Part shown: in pieces, positions 16,509-24,576 of the stretch | Numbering within the stretch: the stretch's first letter is position 1 | Layout: each line of letters opens with the position of its first letter | Source: Flavobacteriales bacterium UBA720 | Lineage (GTDB): Bacteria; Bacteroidota; Bacteroidia; Flavobacteriales; Weeksellaceae | Direction: 5' to 3' | Assembly (NCBI GenBank): GCA_002297505.1 | Contig: DBLQ01000098.1 | Location: 63,255 to 127,254, forward strand | DNA: 64,000 bases | The notes under the pieces: model-generated | What the model was told of the DNA's origin: nothing | Databases searched by the model: none | What the model saw: only the letters and a program-made list of their open reading frames with translations | Made by a program: the position numbers and the translations under genes

Positions 16509-16547
16509 CAACTTTTAGTTTATAAGCCAATAAAAATAATGAAACGA

Positions 16548-16611
16548 CACACTCGCCTGAGTGTGCCTGTCACATACGCCTGAAGTTGATACCCACACTC
16601 GGGCGAGTGTG
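16548..16611. repeat. Paired palindromes (REP-like)
   Basis: CACACTC-gcct-GAGTGTG (16548-16565) and CACACTCG-gg-CGAGTGTG (16594-16611) are two near-identical hairpins 28 bp apart, flanked by GTCACA-type words. They fill the gap between duplicate B and the terminator of the intact gene. A REP-doublet is likely; a role as a transcription stop is possible. Confidence 0.65.
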
Positions 16612-16642
16612 ACAACCTATATCGCTCGAAGGTGACGGTCAC

Positions 16643-16684
16643 ATAAATAAAACCCGCTTCAGATTCCAAGGCGGGTTTATTTAT
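16643..16684. terminator. Bidirectional terminator after the beta-oxidation operon
   Basis: ATAAATAAAACCCGC (16643-16657) pairs with GCGGGTTTATTTAT (16671-16684) apart from one bulged A. The arms give an A-run upstream and T-run downstream on both strands. It stands 16 bp beyond the acyl-CoA dehydrogenase stop codon. Confidence 0.8.
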
Positions 16685-16699
16685 AATTAAATTGATAAT

Positions 16700-18487
16700 C
16701 TAGTAAGAACCTTTCTCAATAAAATGAGAAGCAATTTTCTCCGTCAATGCAATTGGATTTGGCGTGTTCACATATTTTGTAAAACGTCTTAATCCGGCTA
16801 ACATCATTCTTTGCTCGTCGCCTTCTGAGAAAGAAACAATACCTTCTTTGGCGTTGGTTGTGATGATTTCAACCGCTTTGTAAAGGTTTAGTCTTGCCAT
16901 TGCTGCTTCCACAGAATCTGTTGAGAAATGTTTCTCGGCTCTCAGGATGGCGGATTCTGCCATATAGATTTGGTTCAGGATTTCGGAAGCGTTTAGTAGC
17001 AAATGCTGTTGCTTCTCGATGTCCATCATATATTTTTGAAGTGCAGAACCGGAAACCATCAAGAATACTTTTTTCAAATTCTTAATCACTTCTTTTTCCT
17101 CAGACATATATTCTGAATAATCAGGAATGTCAAAAGACGGAATGCTCATCAATTCTTTAGCCACGTTTTTCGCCGGTGTCAGCAAATCGATTTTGCCTTG
17201 CATCGCCCGTTTGATTAGCATCCCAACGGCTAAAAGTCTGTTGATTTCGTTGGTTCCTTCGTAGATTCTGGAAATCCTTGAATCTCTCCAAGCAGATTCC
17301 ATTGCTGTATCTTCTGAGAATCCCATTCCACCATAGATTTGGATGCCTTCATCTGCTGTGTGTTGTGCTAAATCTGATACGAAAACTTTCAGGATAGAAC
17401 ATTCAACTGCGAATTCTTCCACACCTTTCAGTTCCGCCTGCTCGTGGTTCATTCCGCCAGCAACCAATTCTTCGATTTTGTCTTCCACATTTTTTGCTGC
17501 TCTGTAAGAACCCGCTTCACTCACGAAAGCGCCTGTCGCCATTTGGGACAACTTCTTGCGAATCGCTCCGAAAGTATTGATAGAAACTCCGAATTGCTTT
17601 CTCTCTGTCGAATAATTCAAAGAGTAATTCAGGATTCTTCTTTGGGCATCCAGGCAAGCTGCAGCTAATTTGATACGACCAACATTCAATGCATTAAGAG
17701 CGATTTTGAAACCGTTGTTTCTTTCGCCTAAAAGATTCTCAACAGGGATTTTCATATCATTGAAAAAAACCTGACGCGTAGAAGACGCACGGATTCCCAA
17801 TTTGTGTTCCTCTTCTCCGAAAGTCAGACTTTCAGGGTTTTCCAATTCAGAACGGTTGATAACGAATCCCGTAATGTTTTTGTCATCATCAATCTTAGCA
17901 AACAAAGTAAATGTATCTGCAAATCCTGCGTTGGAAATCCACATTTTTTGTCCGTTGATGATGTAATGTTTTCCATCTTCGGAAAGTTTTGCTCTTGTTT
18001 TTCCGCTGTTAGCATCAGAACCTGCATCAGGCTCAGTTAAGCAATACGCTCCGAATTTAGTTCCCGCAGCCAAGTCTGGAAGATATTTCTGCTTCTGTGC
18101 TTCGGTTCCGTATAGCAAAATTGGCAAAGTTCCGATTCCGGTGTGCGCGCCATAAGCCGTAGCCAATGAACCTGTAGAACCGGAAAGGTAATCGCAAGCC
18201 AGCATTGTGGTCACGAATCCCATTCCCAATCCGCCGTAAGCTTCCGGAACAGCAATTCCCAAGAATCCCATTTCACCGATTTTACGCATTACTTCTTCCG
18301 TGTAAGCGTAATCTTTTTTCTCGAATCTTTCCTTGTTCGGAACCACTTCTTTATCGATGAATTCTTTTGCAGAATCGCGAAGCATTTTTTGTTCTTCGGA
18401 CAATTCTTCGATGCTGAAGATTTCCTGAGCAGTAATATCCCTTACTAAGAATTCGCCACCGTCTAATGTTTTAATTTCTGTTGACAT
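16700..18487 (-). CDS. Acyl-CoA dehydrogenase
   Basis: This FAD enzyme introduces the first double bond of fatty-acid beta-oxidation, passing electrons to ETF. The 595-residue protein has the N-terminal helical domain, the FAD/substrate middle domain (CLTEPDAGSDANSG near 155, WISNAGFADTF) and the C-terminal domain with catalytic Glu in ISRIYEGTNEINR (about 405). A roughly 170-residue C-terminal extension is typical of long/very-long-chain types. It is last in the operon, after fadA and a four-helix-bundle gene. Its 3' end is duplicated at 11898 and 16458. Confidence 0.93.
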   Translation of the reverse strand: MSTEIKTLDGGEFLVRDITAQEIFSIEELSEEQKMLRDSAKEFIDKEVVPNKERFEKKDYAYTEEVMRKIGEMGFLGIAVPEAYGGLGMGFVTTMLACDYLSGSTGSLATAYGAHTGIGTLPILLYGTEAQKQKYLPDLAAGTKFGAYCLTEPDAGSDANSGKTRAKLSEDGKHYIINGQKMWISNAGFADTFTLFAKIDDDKNITGFVINRSELENPESLTFGEEEHKLGIRASSTRQVFFNDMKIPVENLLGERNNGFKIALNALNVGRIKLAAACLDAQRRILNYSLNYSTERKQFGVSINTFGAIRKKLSQMATGAFVSEAGSYRAAKNVEDKIEELVAGGMNHEQAELKGVEEFAVECSILKVFVSDLAQHTADEGIQIYGGMGFSEDTAMESAWRDSRISRIYEGTNEINRLLAVGMLIKRAMQGKIDLLTPAKNVAKELMSIPSFDIPDYSEYMSEEKEVIKNLKKVFLMVSGSALQKYMMDIEKQQHLLLNASEILNQIYMAESAILRAEKHFSTDSVEAAMARLNLYKAVEIITTNAKEGIVSFSEGDEQRMMLAGLRRFTKYVNTPNPIALTEKIASHFIEKGSY

Positions 18488-18504
18488 AATATTTTTGTGA
18501 TTTT

Positions 18505-18927
18505 AAATTTTAGATTATAAATTTTAAATGTAAGATTCGCTGTTATAAATTTTCAGATGAAGTTTTGATAATTTTAGTTAGAATATTAATGATGCTTTCA
18601 ATTTCTTTTAAATAAGAATCAACCTCAATCTGTACAAGATTTGATGACTGATAAAGCTTCAACCAATATTTTGTTTCTCTCGCTTCCTTATTTGCAATAG
18701 AAAGTTTTGAGATAAAATCTTTTTTAGATTGAGCAGCGATTGCTTCTTCTACATTTGCACCAATCGAAGTTCCGCAACGAAGAATCTGCTTTGAAAGAAT
18801 ATATTCATTCTGAGATTTACAAATTGTATAAAATTTAATTATACTTAATGCAAATTCAAATGTTTTATGTTGAATCAAATTATCTTCTTTGAAGCTCATT
18901 TCATCTAAAATTTATAATTTAAAATCT
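18505..18927. repeat. Inverted short-period repeats bracketing the second four-helix-bundle gene
   Basis: The 26-bp segments 18505-18530 and 18902-18927 are built from TTTAAATT/TATAAATTTTA words and match as inverted repeats at 23 of 26 positions. They enclose gene 18543-18899 almost exactly, as at 3417-3825 and 20126-20556, but the repeat sequence differs in each case. Confidence 0.7.
18543..18899 (-). CDS. Four-helix-bundle protein (S23/IVP family)
   Basis: This 118-residue protein resembles the trp-operon copy along its length (KTFEFALSIIKFY, YILSKQILRCGTSIGANVEEA, SKKDFISKLSIANKEARETKYWLKLY). Function of the family is unknown. It sits between fadA and the acyl-CoA dehydrogenase gene, same strand, bracketed by inverted repeats. 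Confidence 0.85.
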   Translation of the reverse strand: MSFKEDNLIQHKTFEFALSIIKFYTICKSQNEYILSKQILRCGTSIGANVEEAIAAQSKKDFISKLSIANKEARETKYWLKLYQSSNLVQIEVDSYLKEIESIINILTKIIKTSSENL

Positions 18928-18934
18928 ATAATTA

Positions 18935-20110
18935 TTAAAGAAGTTCGAATACACTCGCTGCACCCTGACCTGTTCCTACGCACATGGTTACAACGCCGTA
19001 TTTGCTGTTTCTGCGTTTCATTTCGTCAAGAAGCTGAACGGTTAATTTTGTTCCTGTACAGCCAAGTGGGTGTCCTAATGCAATTGCACCTCCGTTGACG
19101 TTGACGATTTCTGGATTGATGTTTAATTCTCTTAAAATGGCGACGGATTGAGAAGCAAACGCTTCATTCAATTCAAATAAATCGATGTCAGATTGTTTAA
19201 GACCTGCCTGTTCCAAAGCTTTCGGAATGGCATACATTGGTCCGATTCCCATAATTCTTGGTGGAACCCCAACAGTTGAATAGGAGAGAAGTCTCGCTAT
19301 TGGTGTTAAGTTTAATTCTTTGACCATTCTTTCTGACATTACCATTGTGAAAGCAGCGCCGTCAGAAGTCTGAGAAGAATTACCAGCTGTTACAGAACCA
19401 TTGGCTGCGAAAACGGGACGAAGTTTTGCTAAAGCCTCAATCGAAGTATCAGCTCTTGGACCTTCGTCTTGTTTGAATGCATATTCTTTGGTCTGAATTT
19501 TTTCCTTTTCATCAAGGAAATTATATTTTACATCAATCGGAACAATCTGATTCTCAAATTTTCCTTCCTGAATGGCTTTCATCGCTTTCTGATGAGAGTT
19601 GTAAGCAAACTGGTCTTGCTCCTCACGACCCACTTTGAACTCGTTCGCAACCGCTTCCGCCGTCAATCCCATTCCCCAATAATAGTCGGGATTTGATTTT
19701 GCCAAATCGGTGTCAGGAATTGGTTTATAACCTCCCATTGGGATATAAGACATACTTTCTGCGCCACCGGCGATGATGCATTCTGCCATTCCGGCTTTGA
19801 TTTTTGCTGCCGCAATCGCAATTGATTCTGAACCCGATGCACAATACCTGTTGACTGTCACACCCGGAACTTTGTCTGTATCCAATCCCATTAATGAAAT
19901 CAGTCTTGCGACATTCAATCCTTGCTCTGCTTCCGGCATTGCACAACCGACAATTAAGTCGTCAATTCGAGCCGGATCAAGATTTGGAACATCTTTCATC
20001 AGACGTTCTATTACAGTTGCCGCCATATCATCCGGACGTGTAAAACGCAAAGAACCTTTCGGAGCTTTACCAACTGCTGTTCTGTATCCTGTTACTATAT
20101 ATGCTTCCAT
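18935..20110 (-). CDS. fadA: Acetyl-CoA acyltransferase (3-ketoacyl-CoA thiolase)
   Basis: The thiolase cleaves 3-ketoacyl-CoA to acetyl-CoA and a shortened acyl-CoA. The 391-residue length is standard. The acyl-accepting Cys lies in VNRYCASGSESIAIAA (about 88), the base His in GGAIALGHPLGCTGTK (about 347) and the second Cys in VTMCVGTGQGAASVFE (about 378). NEAFASQ is also present. It follows fadB and a four-helix-bundle gene in the MarR-headed operon. Confidence 0.95.
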   Translation of the reverse strand: MEAYIVTGYRTAVGKAPKGSLRFTRPDDMAATVIERLMKDVPNLDPARIDDLIVGCAMPEAEQGLNVARLISLMGLDTDKVPGVTVNRYCASGSESIAIAAAKIKAGMAECIIAGGAESMSYIPMGGYKPIPDTDLAKSNPDYYWGMGLTAEAVANEFKVGREEQDQFAYNSHQKAMKAIQEGKFENQIVPIDVKYNFLDEKEKIQTKEYAFKQDEGPRADTSIEALAKLRPVFAANGSVTAGNSSQTSDGAAFTMVMSERMVKELNLTPIARLLSYSTVGVPPRIMGIGPMYAIPKALEQAGLKQSDIDLFELNEAFASQSVAILRELNINPEIVNVNGGAIALGHPLGCTGTKLTVQLLDEMKRRNSKYGVVTMCVGTGQGAASVFELL

Positions 20111-20125
20111 TTATTTGAAGATGTT

Positions 20126-20556
20126 AGAGTTTAGATGTTAGAAATTAGATTTGAGAATTTCAAATAAAGTCTAACCGTTATTTAATTTAGTTTTAAATGA
20201 ATAAATCATTTTCTGAATTTCAGCAAGTTCATTTGTTAAAGGTGTAATCTCGATTTCCTGTTTAAAATTTAATTCAAACAAAAGGATTAATTGTGTTTCA
20301 AGTTCATAAGCAGAACCAGAAGCTATTCCCAGAAATTGAATAAATTCTTTAACATTATTTCTTCCTGCACCCTCGGCAATATTAGAAGGAATTGAAACTG
20401 CACATCGTCTAATCTGACTAATCAATCCAAATTTTTCTTCAATCGGTAAATTTTGGGTGATGATGTAAATTTCTTTAACCAAATTCATCGACCTTTTCCA
20501 AATTTGCAAATCTTGTAATCTGTGCGCTTTCATCTAACTTCTAATATCTAACTTCT
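20126..20556. repeat. Inverted short-period repeats bracketing the third four-helix-bundle gene
   Basis: The 25-bp segments 20126-20150 and 20532-20556 consist of reiterated TTAGA-type words (AGATGTTAGAAATTAGAT and its inverse) and match at about 21 of 25 positions. They enclose gene 20171-20533. Confidence 0.65.
20171..20533 (-). CDS. Four-helix-bundle protein (S23/IVP family, second subtype)
   Basis: The 120-residue protein has the common subtype of the family: LQDLQIWKRSMNLVKEIY, FGLISQIRRCAVSIPSNIAEGAGR and EFIQFLGIASGSAYELETQL. It is clearly different from the copies at 3436 and 18543, so the three were not made by one local duplication. It lies between fadB and fadA, same strand, bracketed by inverted TTAGA repeats. 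Confidence 0.88.
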   Translation of the reverse strand: MKAHRLQDLQIWKRSMNLVKEIYIITQNLPIEEKFGLISQIRRCAVSIPSNIAEGAGRNNVKEFIQFLGIASGSAYELETQLILLFELNFKQEIEITPLTNELAEIQKMIYSFKTKLNNG

Positions 20557-20561
20557 CACTT

Positions 20562-22934
20562 CTAATTCCTTACCGGTTTTCTTGTTTTCAACATTCCACC
20601 AATCCTTTCAAGTGTTTTTCTTTCCCCACAAAGTGAAAGAAATGCTTCTCGTTCCAAATCCAATAAGTATTGTTCAGAAACTTCTGTCTGCTCAGAAAGA
20701 TTACCGCCAGTCATGACGTAACCTATTTTATTCGCGATTTTTCTGTCGTGTTCAGATGCATAACCGCCTGCAACCATTTGATCAGTTCCGACATAGAACA
20801 TTCCCATTGCTTCATTTCCAAGAACTTTAACTTTCTCAGGAACCGGCGGTGTGTAGCCTAATTCATCCAAAACAATCGCTTGACGTTTTGCTTCAGCAAT
20901 CTGTCTGTCTTTGTTGACGACGATGATATCTTTATCTGTCAAAATTCCCATTGCTTTTGCTTCGTGAGCAGAAGTGGCCACTTTTGCCGTTGCAATATTC
21001 ATAAAGTAATTTCGAAGATGATTAGTCTTAACATCGTCTGGAAGTGTTCCTTTCAGTGCTCTAAGCGCAAATTCTTTTGTTCCGCCACCGCCAGGAATCA
21101 AACCAACGCCAACTTCTACCAAACCGATGTAAGTTTCCGCTGCAGCAACAATTTTGTCAGCGTGCATAGAGAATTCACAACCACCACCAAGCGTCATTCC
21201 GAAAGGTGCAGCGATGACCGGAATTGAGGAATATCTCAGCTTCATAGAAGTCTGCTGGAACATTGCGATGGCCATATTCAGTTCATACCAATCCTGTTCA
21301 ACAGCCATCATCATTACCATTGCGAGATTTGCACCTACAGAAAAATTATCAGCTTGATTTCCTACAACCAAACCTCTGTAATCTTTCTCAGCAATATCAA
21401 TCGATTTATTAAGACCTTCTAAAACGCCACCTCCAAGAGAATTCATTTTTGAACGGAACTCGAAGTTCAAAATTCCGTCGCCAAGGTCAATCAAAGCAGA
21501 TTCGGAATTAGACCAAACTGTCTTTTCTTTTCTGATATTATTAAGAATAATAAAAGAATCCTGACCCGGAATTGGCTCGTAAGATTTTGTATTCTGATTG
21601 TAGAATAACTGCTTTCCGTTTTCCAATTTGTAGAATGATTCGTTTCCGGAAGCCAGCATTTCCTTAACCCAATCAGCAACTTTATAACCTTCGCTTTCCA
21701 CCAAATCAATTCCTTTCTGAACACCAACAAAATCCCAGTTTTCGAACGGTCCGTATTTCCAGGCATACCCGGTTTTCATCGCATCATCGATAGAGTAGAA
21801 CACATCGGTGATTTCTGGAACTCTTTGAGAAACATAAGCAAACAATGAAGCGAAATGTTTTCTAATCAATTCTCCAGCTTTGGATTGGTCTTTCAACAAA
21901 ATCGGTAAACGGTTTTTCAAACTTCCGGCTTCTTTCGCTGTTGCAACGATAGAAAGTTTTGGTTGTTTTGTCGGTTCGTAACCCAGGGTTTCATAATTAA
22001 GAACGAAACGATTCACATTGCCGCCGGCATCTTTTTCTTTGTAATAAAACCCTTTTTTAGCTTTATCGCCCAGGAATTTATTTTCAATTAAATAATTCAA
22101 AGTTTTGGACGCTTTCAGCGCCTGAACCATTTCGTCGTCTTTCAAATTGGCCTGAAGACCTTTGGTTACATTGAAAGCTGTGTCCAAGCCAACCAAATCT
22201 CCCAATTTGAAAGTGCCGGTTTTTGGACGATTCAGTAAATCTCCGGTCAAGGAATCAGCTTCTTCAATAGTTAAACCGATTTCTTCTGTCAATTCCATAA
22301 TCTTCGCCATCGAATAAACACCAATTCTGTTTCCGATAAATCCAGGCGTATCTTTACAAAGAACGGTCGTTTTTCCAAGGAATTTCTCGCCGTAAGACAT
22401 AAAGAAATCAATCACGGATTTGTCTGTTTTCGGACCTGGAATCACTTCAAATAATTTCAAATATCTTGGTGGATTGAAGAAATGCGTTCCACAGAAATGT
22501 TTCTGAAAATCTTCTGACCTTCCTTCCGACATCAGATGAATCGGAATTCCTGATGTGTTAGAAGTTACTAAAGTTCCAGGTTTGCGAAGCTTGTCCACTT
22601 TTTCAAACATCGATTGTTTGATGTCCAGTCTCTCGACAATCACTTCAATCACCCAATCCGAATTTTTGATTTTCTCCAAATCATCTTCAAAGTTTCCAAC
22701 TGTAATTCTGGAAGCAAAAGATTTGTCATAGATTGGTGAAGGATTACTTTTCAAAGCGTTGGCAAGATGACCCTGCGCCACGCTGTTCCTCGTTTTTCTG
22801 TCGGCATTTTCCGAATCTTTCGGCGGCATATCCAACATCAAAACCTGAATGCCGTTACCTGCAAGATGACAGGCAATCCCGGAACCCATAACGCCGGAAC
22901 CAAGCACCGTAACGTGTTTTATTTTTCTGTTCAT
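20562..22934 (-). CDS. fadB: 3-hydroxyacyl-CoA dehydrogenase / enoyl-CoA hydratase (FadN-type)
   Basis: The bifunctional 790-residue enzyme hydrates enoyl-CoA and oxidises the 3-hydroxyacyl-CoA. The dehydrogenase comes first (NAD fold VLGSGVMGSGIACHLAG at 10-26, SNTSGIP near 127, HFFNPPRYLKL near 147) and the crotonase-type domain last (NFSVGANL near 545, GMTLGGGCEFSMHADK near 595, GLIPGGGGTKEF near 630). This is the reverse of E. coli FadB and matches Bacillus FadN. It begins 10 bp after the MarR gene and is the first enzyme of the operon. Confidence 0.93.
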   Translation of the reverse strand: MNRKIKHVTVLGSGVMGSGIACHLAGNGIQVLMLDMPPKDSENADRKTRNSVAQGHLANALKSNPSPIYDKSFASRITVGNFEDDLEKIKNSDWVIEVIVERLDIKQSMFEKVDKLRKPGTLVTSNTSGIPIHLMSEGRSEDFQKHFCGTHFFNPPRYLKLFEVIPGPKTDKSVIDFFMSYGEKFLGKTTVLCKDTPGFIGNRIGVYSMAKIMELTEEIGLTIEEADSLTGDLLNRPKTGTFKLGDLVGLDTAFNVTKGLQANLKDDEMVQALKASKTLNYLIENKFLGDKAKKGFYYKEKDAGGNVNRFVLNYETLGYEPTKQPKLSIVATAKEAGSLKNRLPILLKDQSKAGELIRKHFASLFAYVSQRVPEITDVFYSIDDAMKTGYAWKYGPFENWDFVGVQKGIDLVESEGYKVADWVKEMLASGNESFYKLENGKQLFYNQNTKSYEPIPGQDSFIILNNIRKEKTVWSNSESALIDLGDGILNFEFRSKMNSLGGGVLEGLNKSIDIAEKDYRGLVVGNQADNFSVGANLAMVMMMAVEQDWYELNMAIAMFQQTSMKLRYSSIPVIAAPFGMTLGGGCEFSMHADKIVAAAETYIGLVEVGVGLIPGGGGTKEFALRALKGTLPDDVKTNHLRNYFMNIATAKVATSAHEAKAMGILTDKDIIVVNKDRQIAEAKRQAIVLDELGYTPPVPEKVKVLGNEAMGMFYVGTDQMVAGGYASEHDRKIANKIGYVMTGGNLSEQTEVSEQYLLDLEREAFLSLCGERKTLERIGGMLKTRKPVRN

Positions 22935-22943
22935 TATTAAGAT

Positions 22944-23396
22944 TTATTTTTTGTAATTAAGTTCGTTGGCGATTTTCAGGATGTCAGTCATCACTTCCTT
23001 GAAAATTTCAAATTTCTCCGGCGCAATCCGTTCCAATACCTTTTTGTTGAAGTTGAGAACCACTTCTTTCGACAGGTTTCTGGAATTGATGCCTTTGTCT
23101 GTCAGTTTGATAATCACTTCTCTTTTATCGGTCGTGGTTTTTTCCTTGTAGATATAGCCGTTGTCCTCCAAAAGTTTGATGATCCGTGTCAGCGAGGTAG
23201 GTTCAATCGCCATTTTCGGACCAAGGTTTGTACTTCTTGTGCCTTCTTTGGGATCAATTTTCAATAACGTAAGTGCCTGAACTGCGGTAGAATTGTACAG
23301 AGAAGCCTGGTCGGAATACATTTTTGATACCGCCAGCCAGGCTGATTTCAGCATCAGATCCACACTCTCTACTTTTTCTGAGCTTTTCTTTTCCAT
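22944..23396 (-). CDS. MarR-family regulator of the beta-oxidation operon
   Basis: The 150-residue protein has the MarR winged helix: recognition region PTSLTRIIKLLEDNGYIYKE and wing TTTDKREVIIKLTDKG, between dimerisation helices. As first gene of the fad operon with a 26-bp palindrome in front of it, it very likely represses itself and the fad genes and is released by an acyl-CoA or fatty acid. The effector is inferred from context only. Confidence 0.9.
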   Translation of the reverse strand: MEKKSSEKVESVDLMLKSAWLAVSKMYSDQASLYNSTAVQALTLLKIDPKEGTRSTNLGPKMAIEPTSLTRIIKLLEDNGYIYKEKTTTDKREVIIKLTDKGINSRNLSKEVVLNFNKKVLERIAPEKFEIFKEVMTDILKIANELNYKK

Positions 23397-23432
23397 AGTT
23401 TGAATATTAAAGCGTTCTATACAAATATAAAA

Positions 23433-23458
23433 AAAATACTATGCATGCATAGTATTTT
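23433..23458. promoter_or_regulatory. 26-bp perfect palindrome, likely MarR operator
   Basis: A perfect 26-bp palindrome centred between 23445 and 23446 (half-site AATACTATGCA) lies 36 bp upstream of the marR start. Perfect palindromes of this size just ahead of a MarR gene are the usual autoregulatory operator. No second copy was noticed elsewhere in the window. Confidence 0.75.
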
Positions 23459-23540
23459 AAAGTCGATATGTTTAACTTATTGAATATGAGTGTTTTAATT
23501 ATTATGCAAATCCTAACAATTAAAATCTTGAAAAATATAT

Positions 23541-24488
23541 TTAATTCAGATCATTTGATTTTATCAATGTTTCAAGACGTTGTTTAATTTCAGGCAAACT
23601 ATGACACTGATCATAAAAGTTCTCCAAATTGACCTCCCAAATAGTATCCTTAAACGTCAATCTAACTTTCGACAAGTCAGAACTGAAGTTTTTCTGAAGA
23701 TAAGAAAACATCATTTCCTTCTCCAGTTTCGGGGCAATAATTTCAGGCGGATGAAAATCGGGATTGAATTCTAAAAGTTTTGGATGGATCAATTCGGCAT
23801 TATTGAGGATCACTTCTTCCGAAACACCGCTGATAAGTTTTTGGTCTTTGATCCACCAGATTTTATCGGAAAATTCCTTTGCCAGTCGCCAATCGTGGGA
23901 AGAGAAAAGGATCAGTTTGTTCTCGGATTTGGCGAGATTCCTAAGTAAAGAAAGGATCATCAGTTTATTTTCTTCGTCCAAATGAGTTGTTGGTTCATCT
24001 AAAATAATGAAAGGAGAATTTTGAGCTAAAGCTCTTCCAATAAAGGCTTTTTGAAGGTTCCCGTCAGATAATTCAGTTAGTTTTTTGTTTTGATATTCTG
24101 ATAAATTAAGTTTGTTAATGATGTCAGAAATTTCCTGTTTATCACTTTCCTTCAATTTAAAATAATAAGGATAGTGAATGTATTTTCCGAGCGAAATCAA
24201 ATCTGTAACCGTATAATTGTCAGGTATTGCAGCTTTTGAAAAAACGATTGCGATTTGAGAAGCGATTTCTTTTGAATCTAATTTTTGAATCGATTTTCCG
24301 TTGATCGAGATTTCGCCATTTATCAACTTTTTTTGTCCAAGAATGGATTTGATTAAAGTTGTTTTTCCAATCCCGTTACTTCCCATTAGCAGACAAACTT
24401 CGCCTAATTCCAAAGAAGAATTAATCTCCGAAACCAAAGGATTTGCGTAGCCAATTGTTGTGTTTTTTAATTCTAGAAAATTATTCAT
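23541..24488 (-). CDS. ABC transporter ATP-binding protein (FecE/BtuD type)
   Basis: It powers uptake of an iron complex, haem or cobalamin with the adjacent permease. Walker A is MGSNGIGKTTLIKSIL, the signature motif reads LSDGNLQKAFIGRAL (D and N replacing the second G and Q of LSGGQ), and Walker B is PFIILDEPTTHLD. The start was set at ATG 24488 (MNNFLELKN), because a longer frame to 24554 would translate a palindromic repeat. A roughly 70-residue C-terminal extension follows the ATPase core. Confidence 0.88.
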   Translation of the reverse strand: MNNFLELKNTTIGYANPLVSEINSSLELGEVCLLMGSNGIGKTTLIKSILGQKKLINGEISINGKSIQKLDSKEIASQIAIVFSKAAIPDNYTVTDLISLGKYIHYPYYFKLKESDKQEISDIINKLNLSEYQNKKLTELSDGNLQKAFIGRALAQNSPFIILDEPTTHLDEENKLMILSLLRNLAKSENKLILFSSHDWRLAKEFSDKIWWIKDQKLISGVSEEVILNNAELIHPKLLEFNPDFHPPEIIAPKLEKEMMFSYLQKNFSSDLSKVRLTFKDTIWEVNLENFYDQCHSLPEIKQRLETLIKSNDLN

Positions 24489-24503
24489 TTTTATTAACCT
24501 CTC

Positions 24504-24555
24504 TTTGTCATTCCGAAGGAATCTCGGCATCTTTAGATTCCTTCGGAATGACAAA
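24504..24555. repeat. Palindromic repeat, family of CATTCCGAAGGAATC, copy 1
   Basis: TTTGTCATTCCGAAGGAATC and its inverse GATTCCTTCGGAATGACAAA enclose an 11-bp centre. It lies between the permease and ATPase genes of the transporter. A second member with the same arms is at 36865-36914. It can fold into a long hairpin within the transporter mRNA. Confidence 0.85.
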
Positions 24556-24576
24556 TATTTTAGTTTTTATTTTGCA

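Noticed and set aside
24489..24554. Upstream start for the ABC ATPase
   Set aside because: The extra 22 codons translate the palindromic repeat at 24504-24555; the ATPase core begins properly at ATG 24488.
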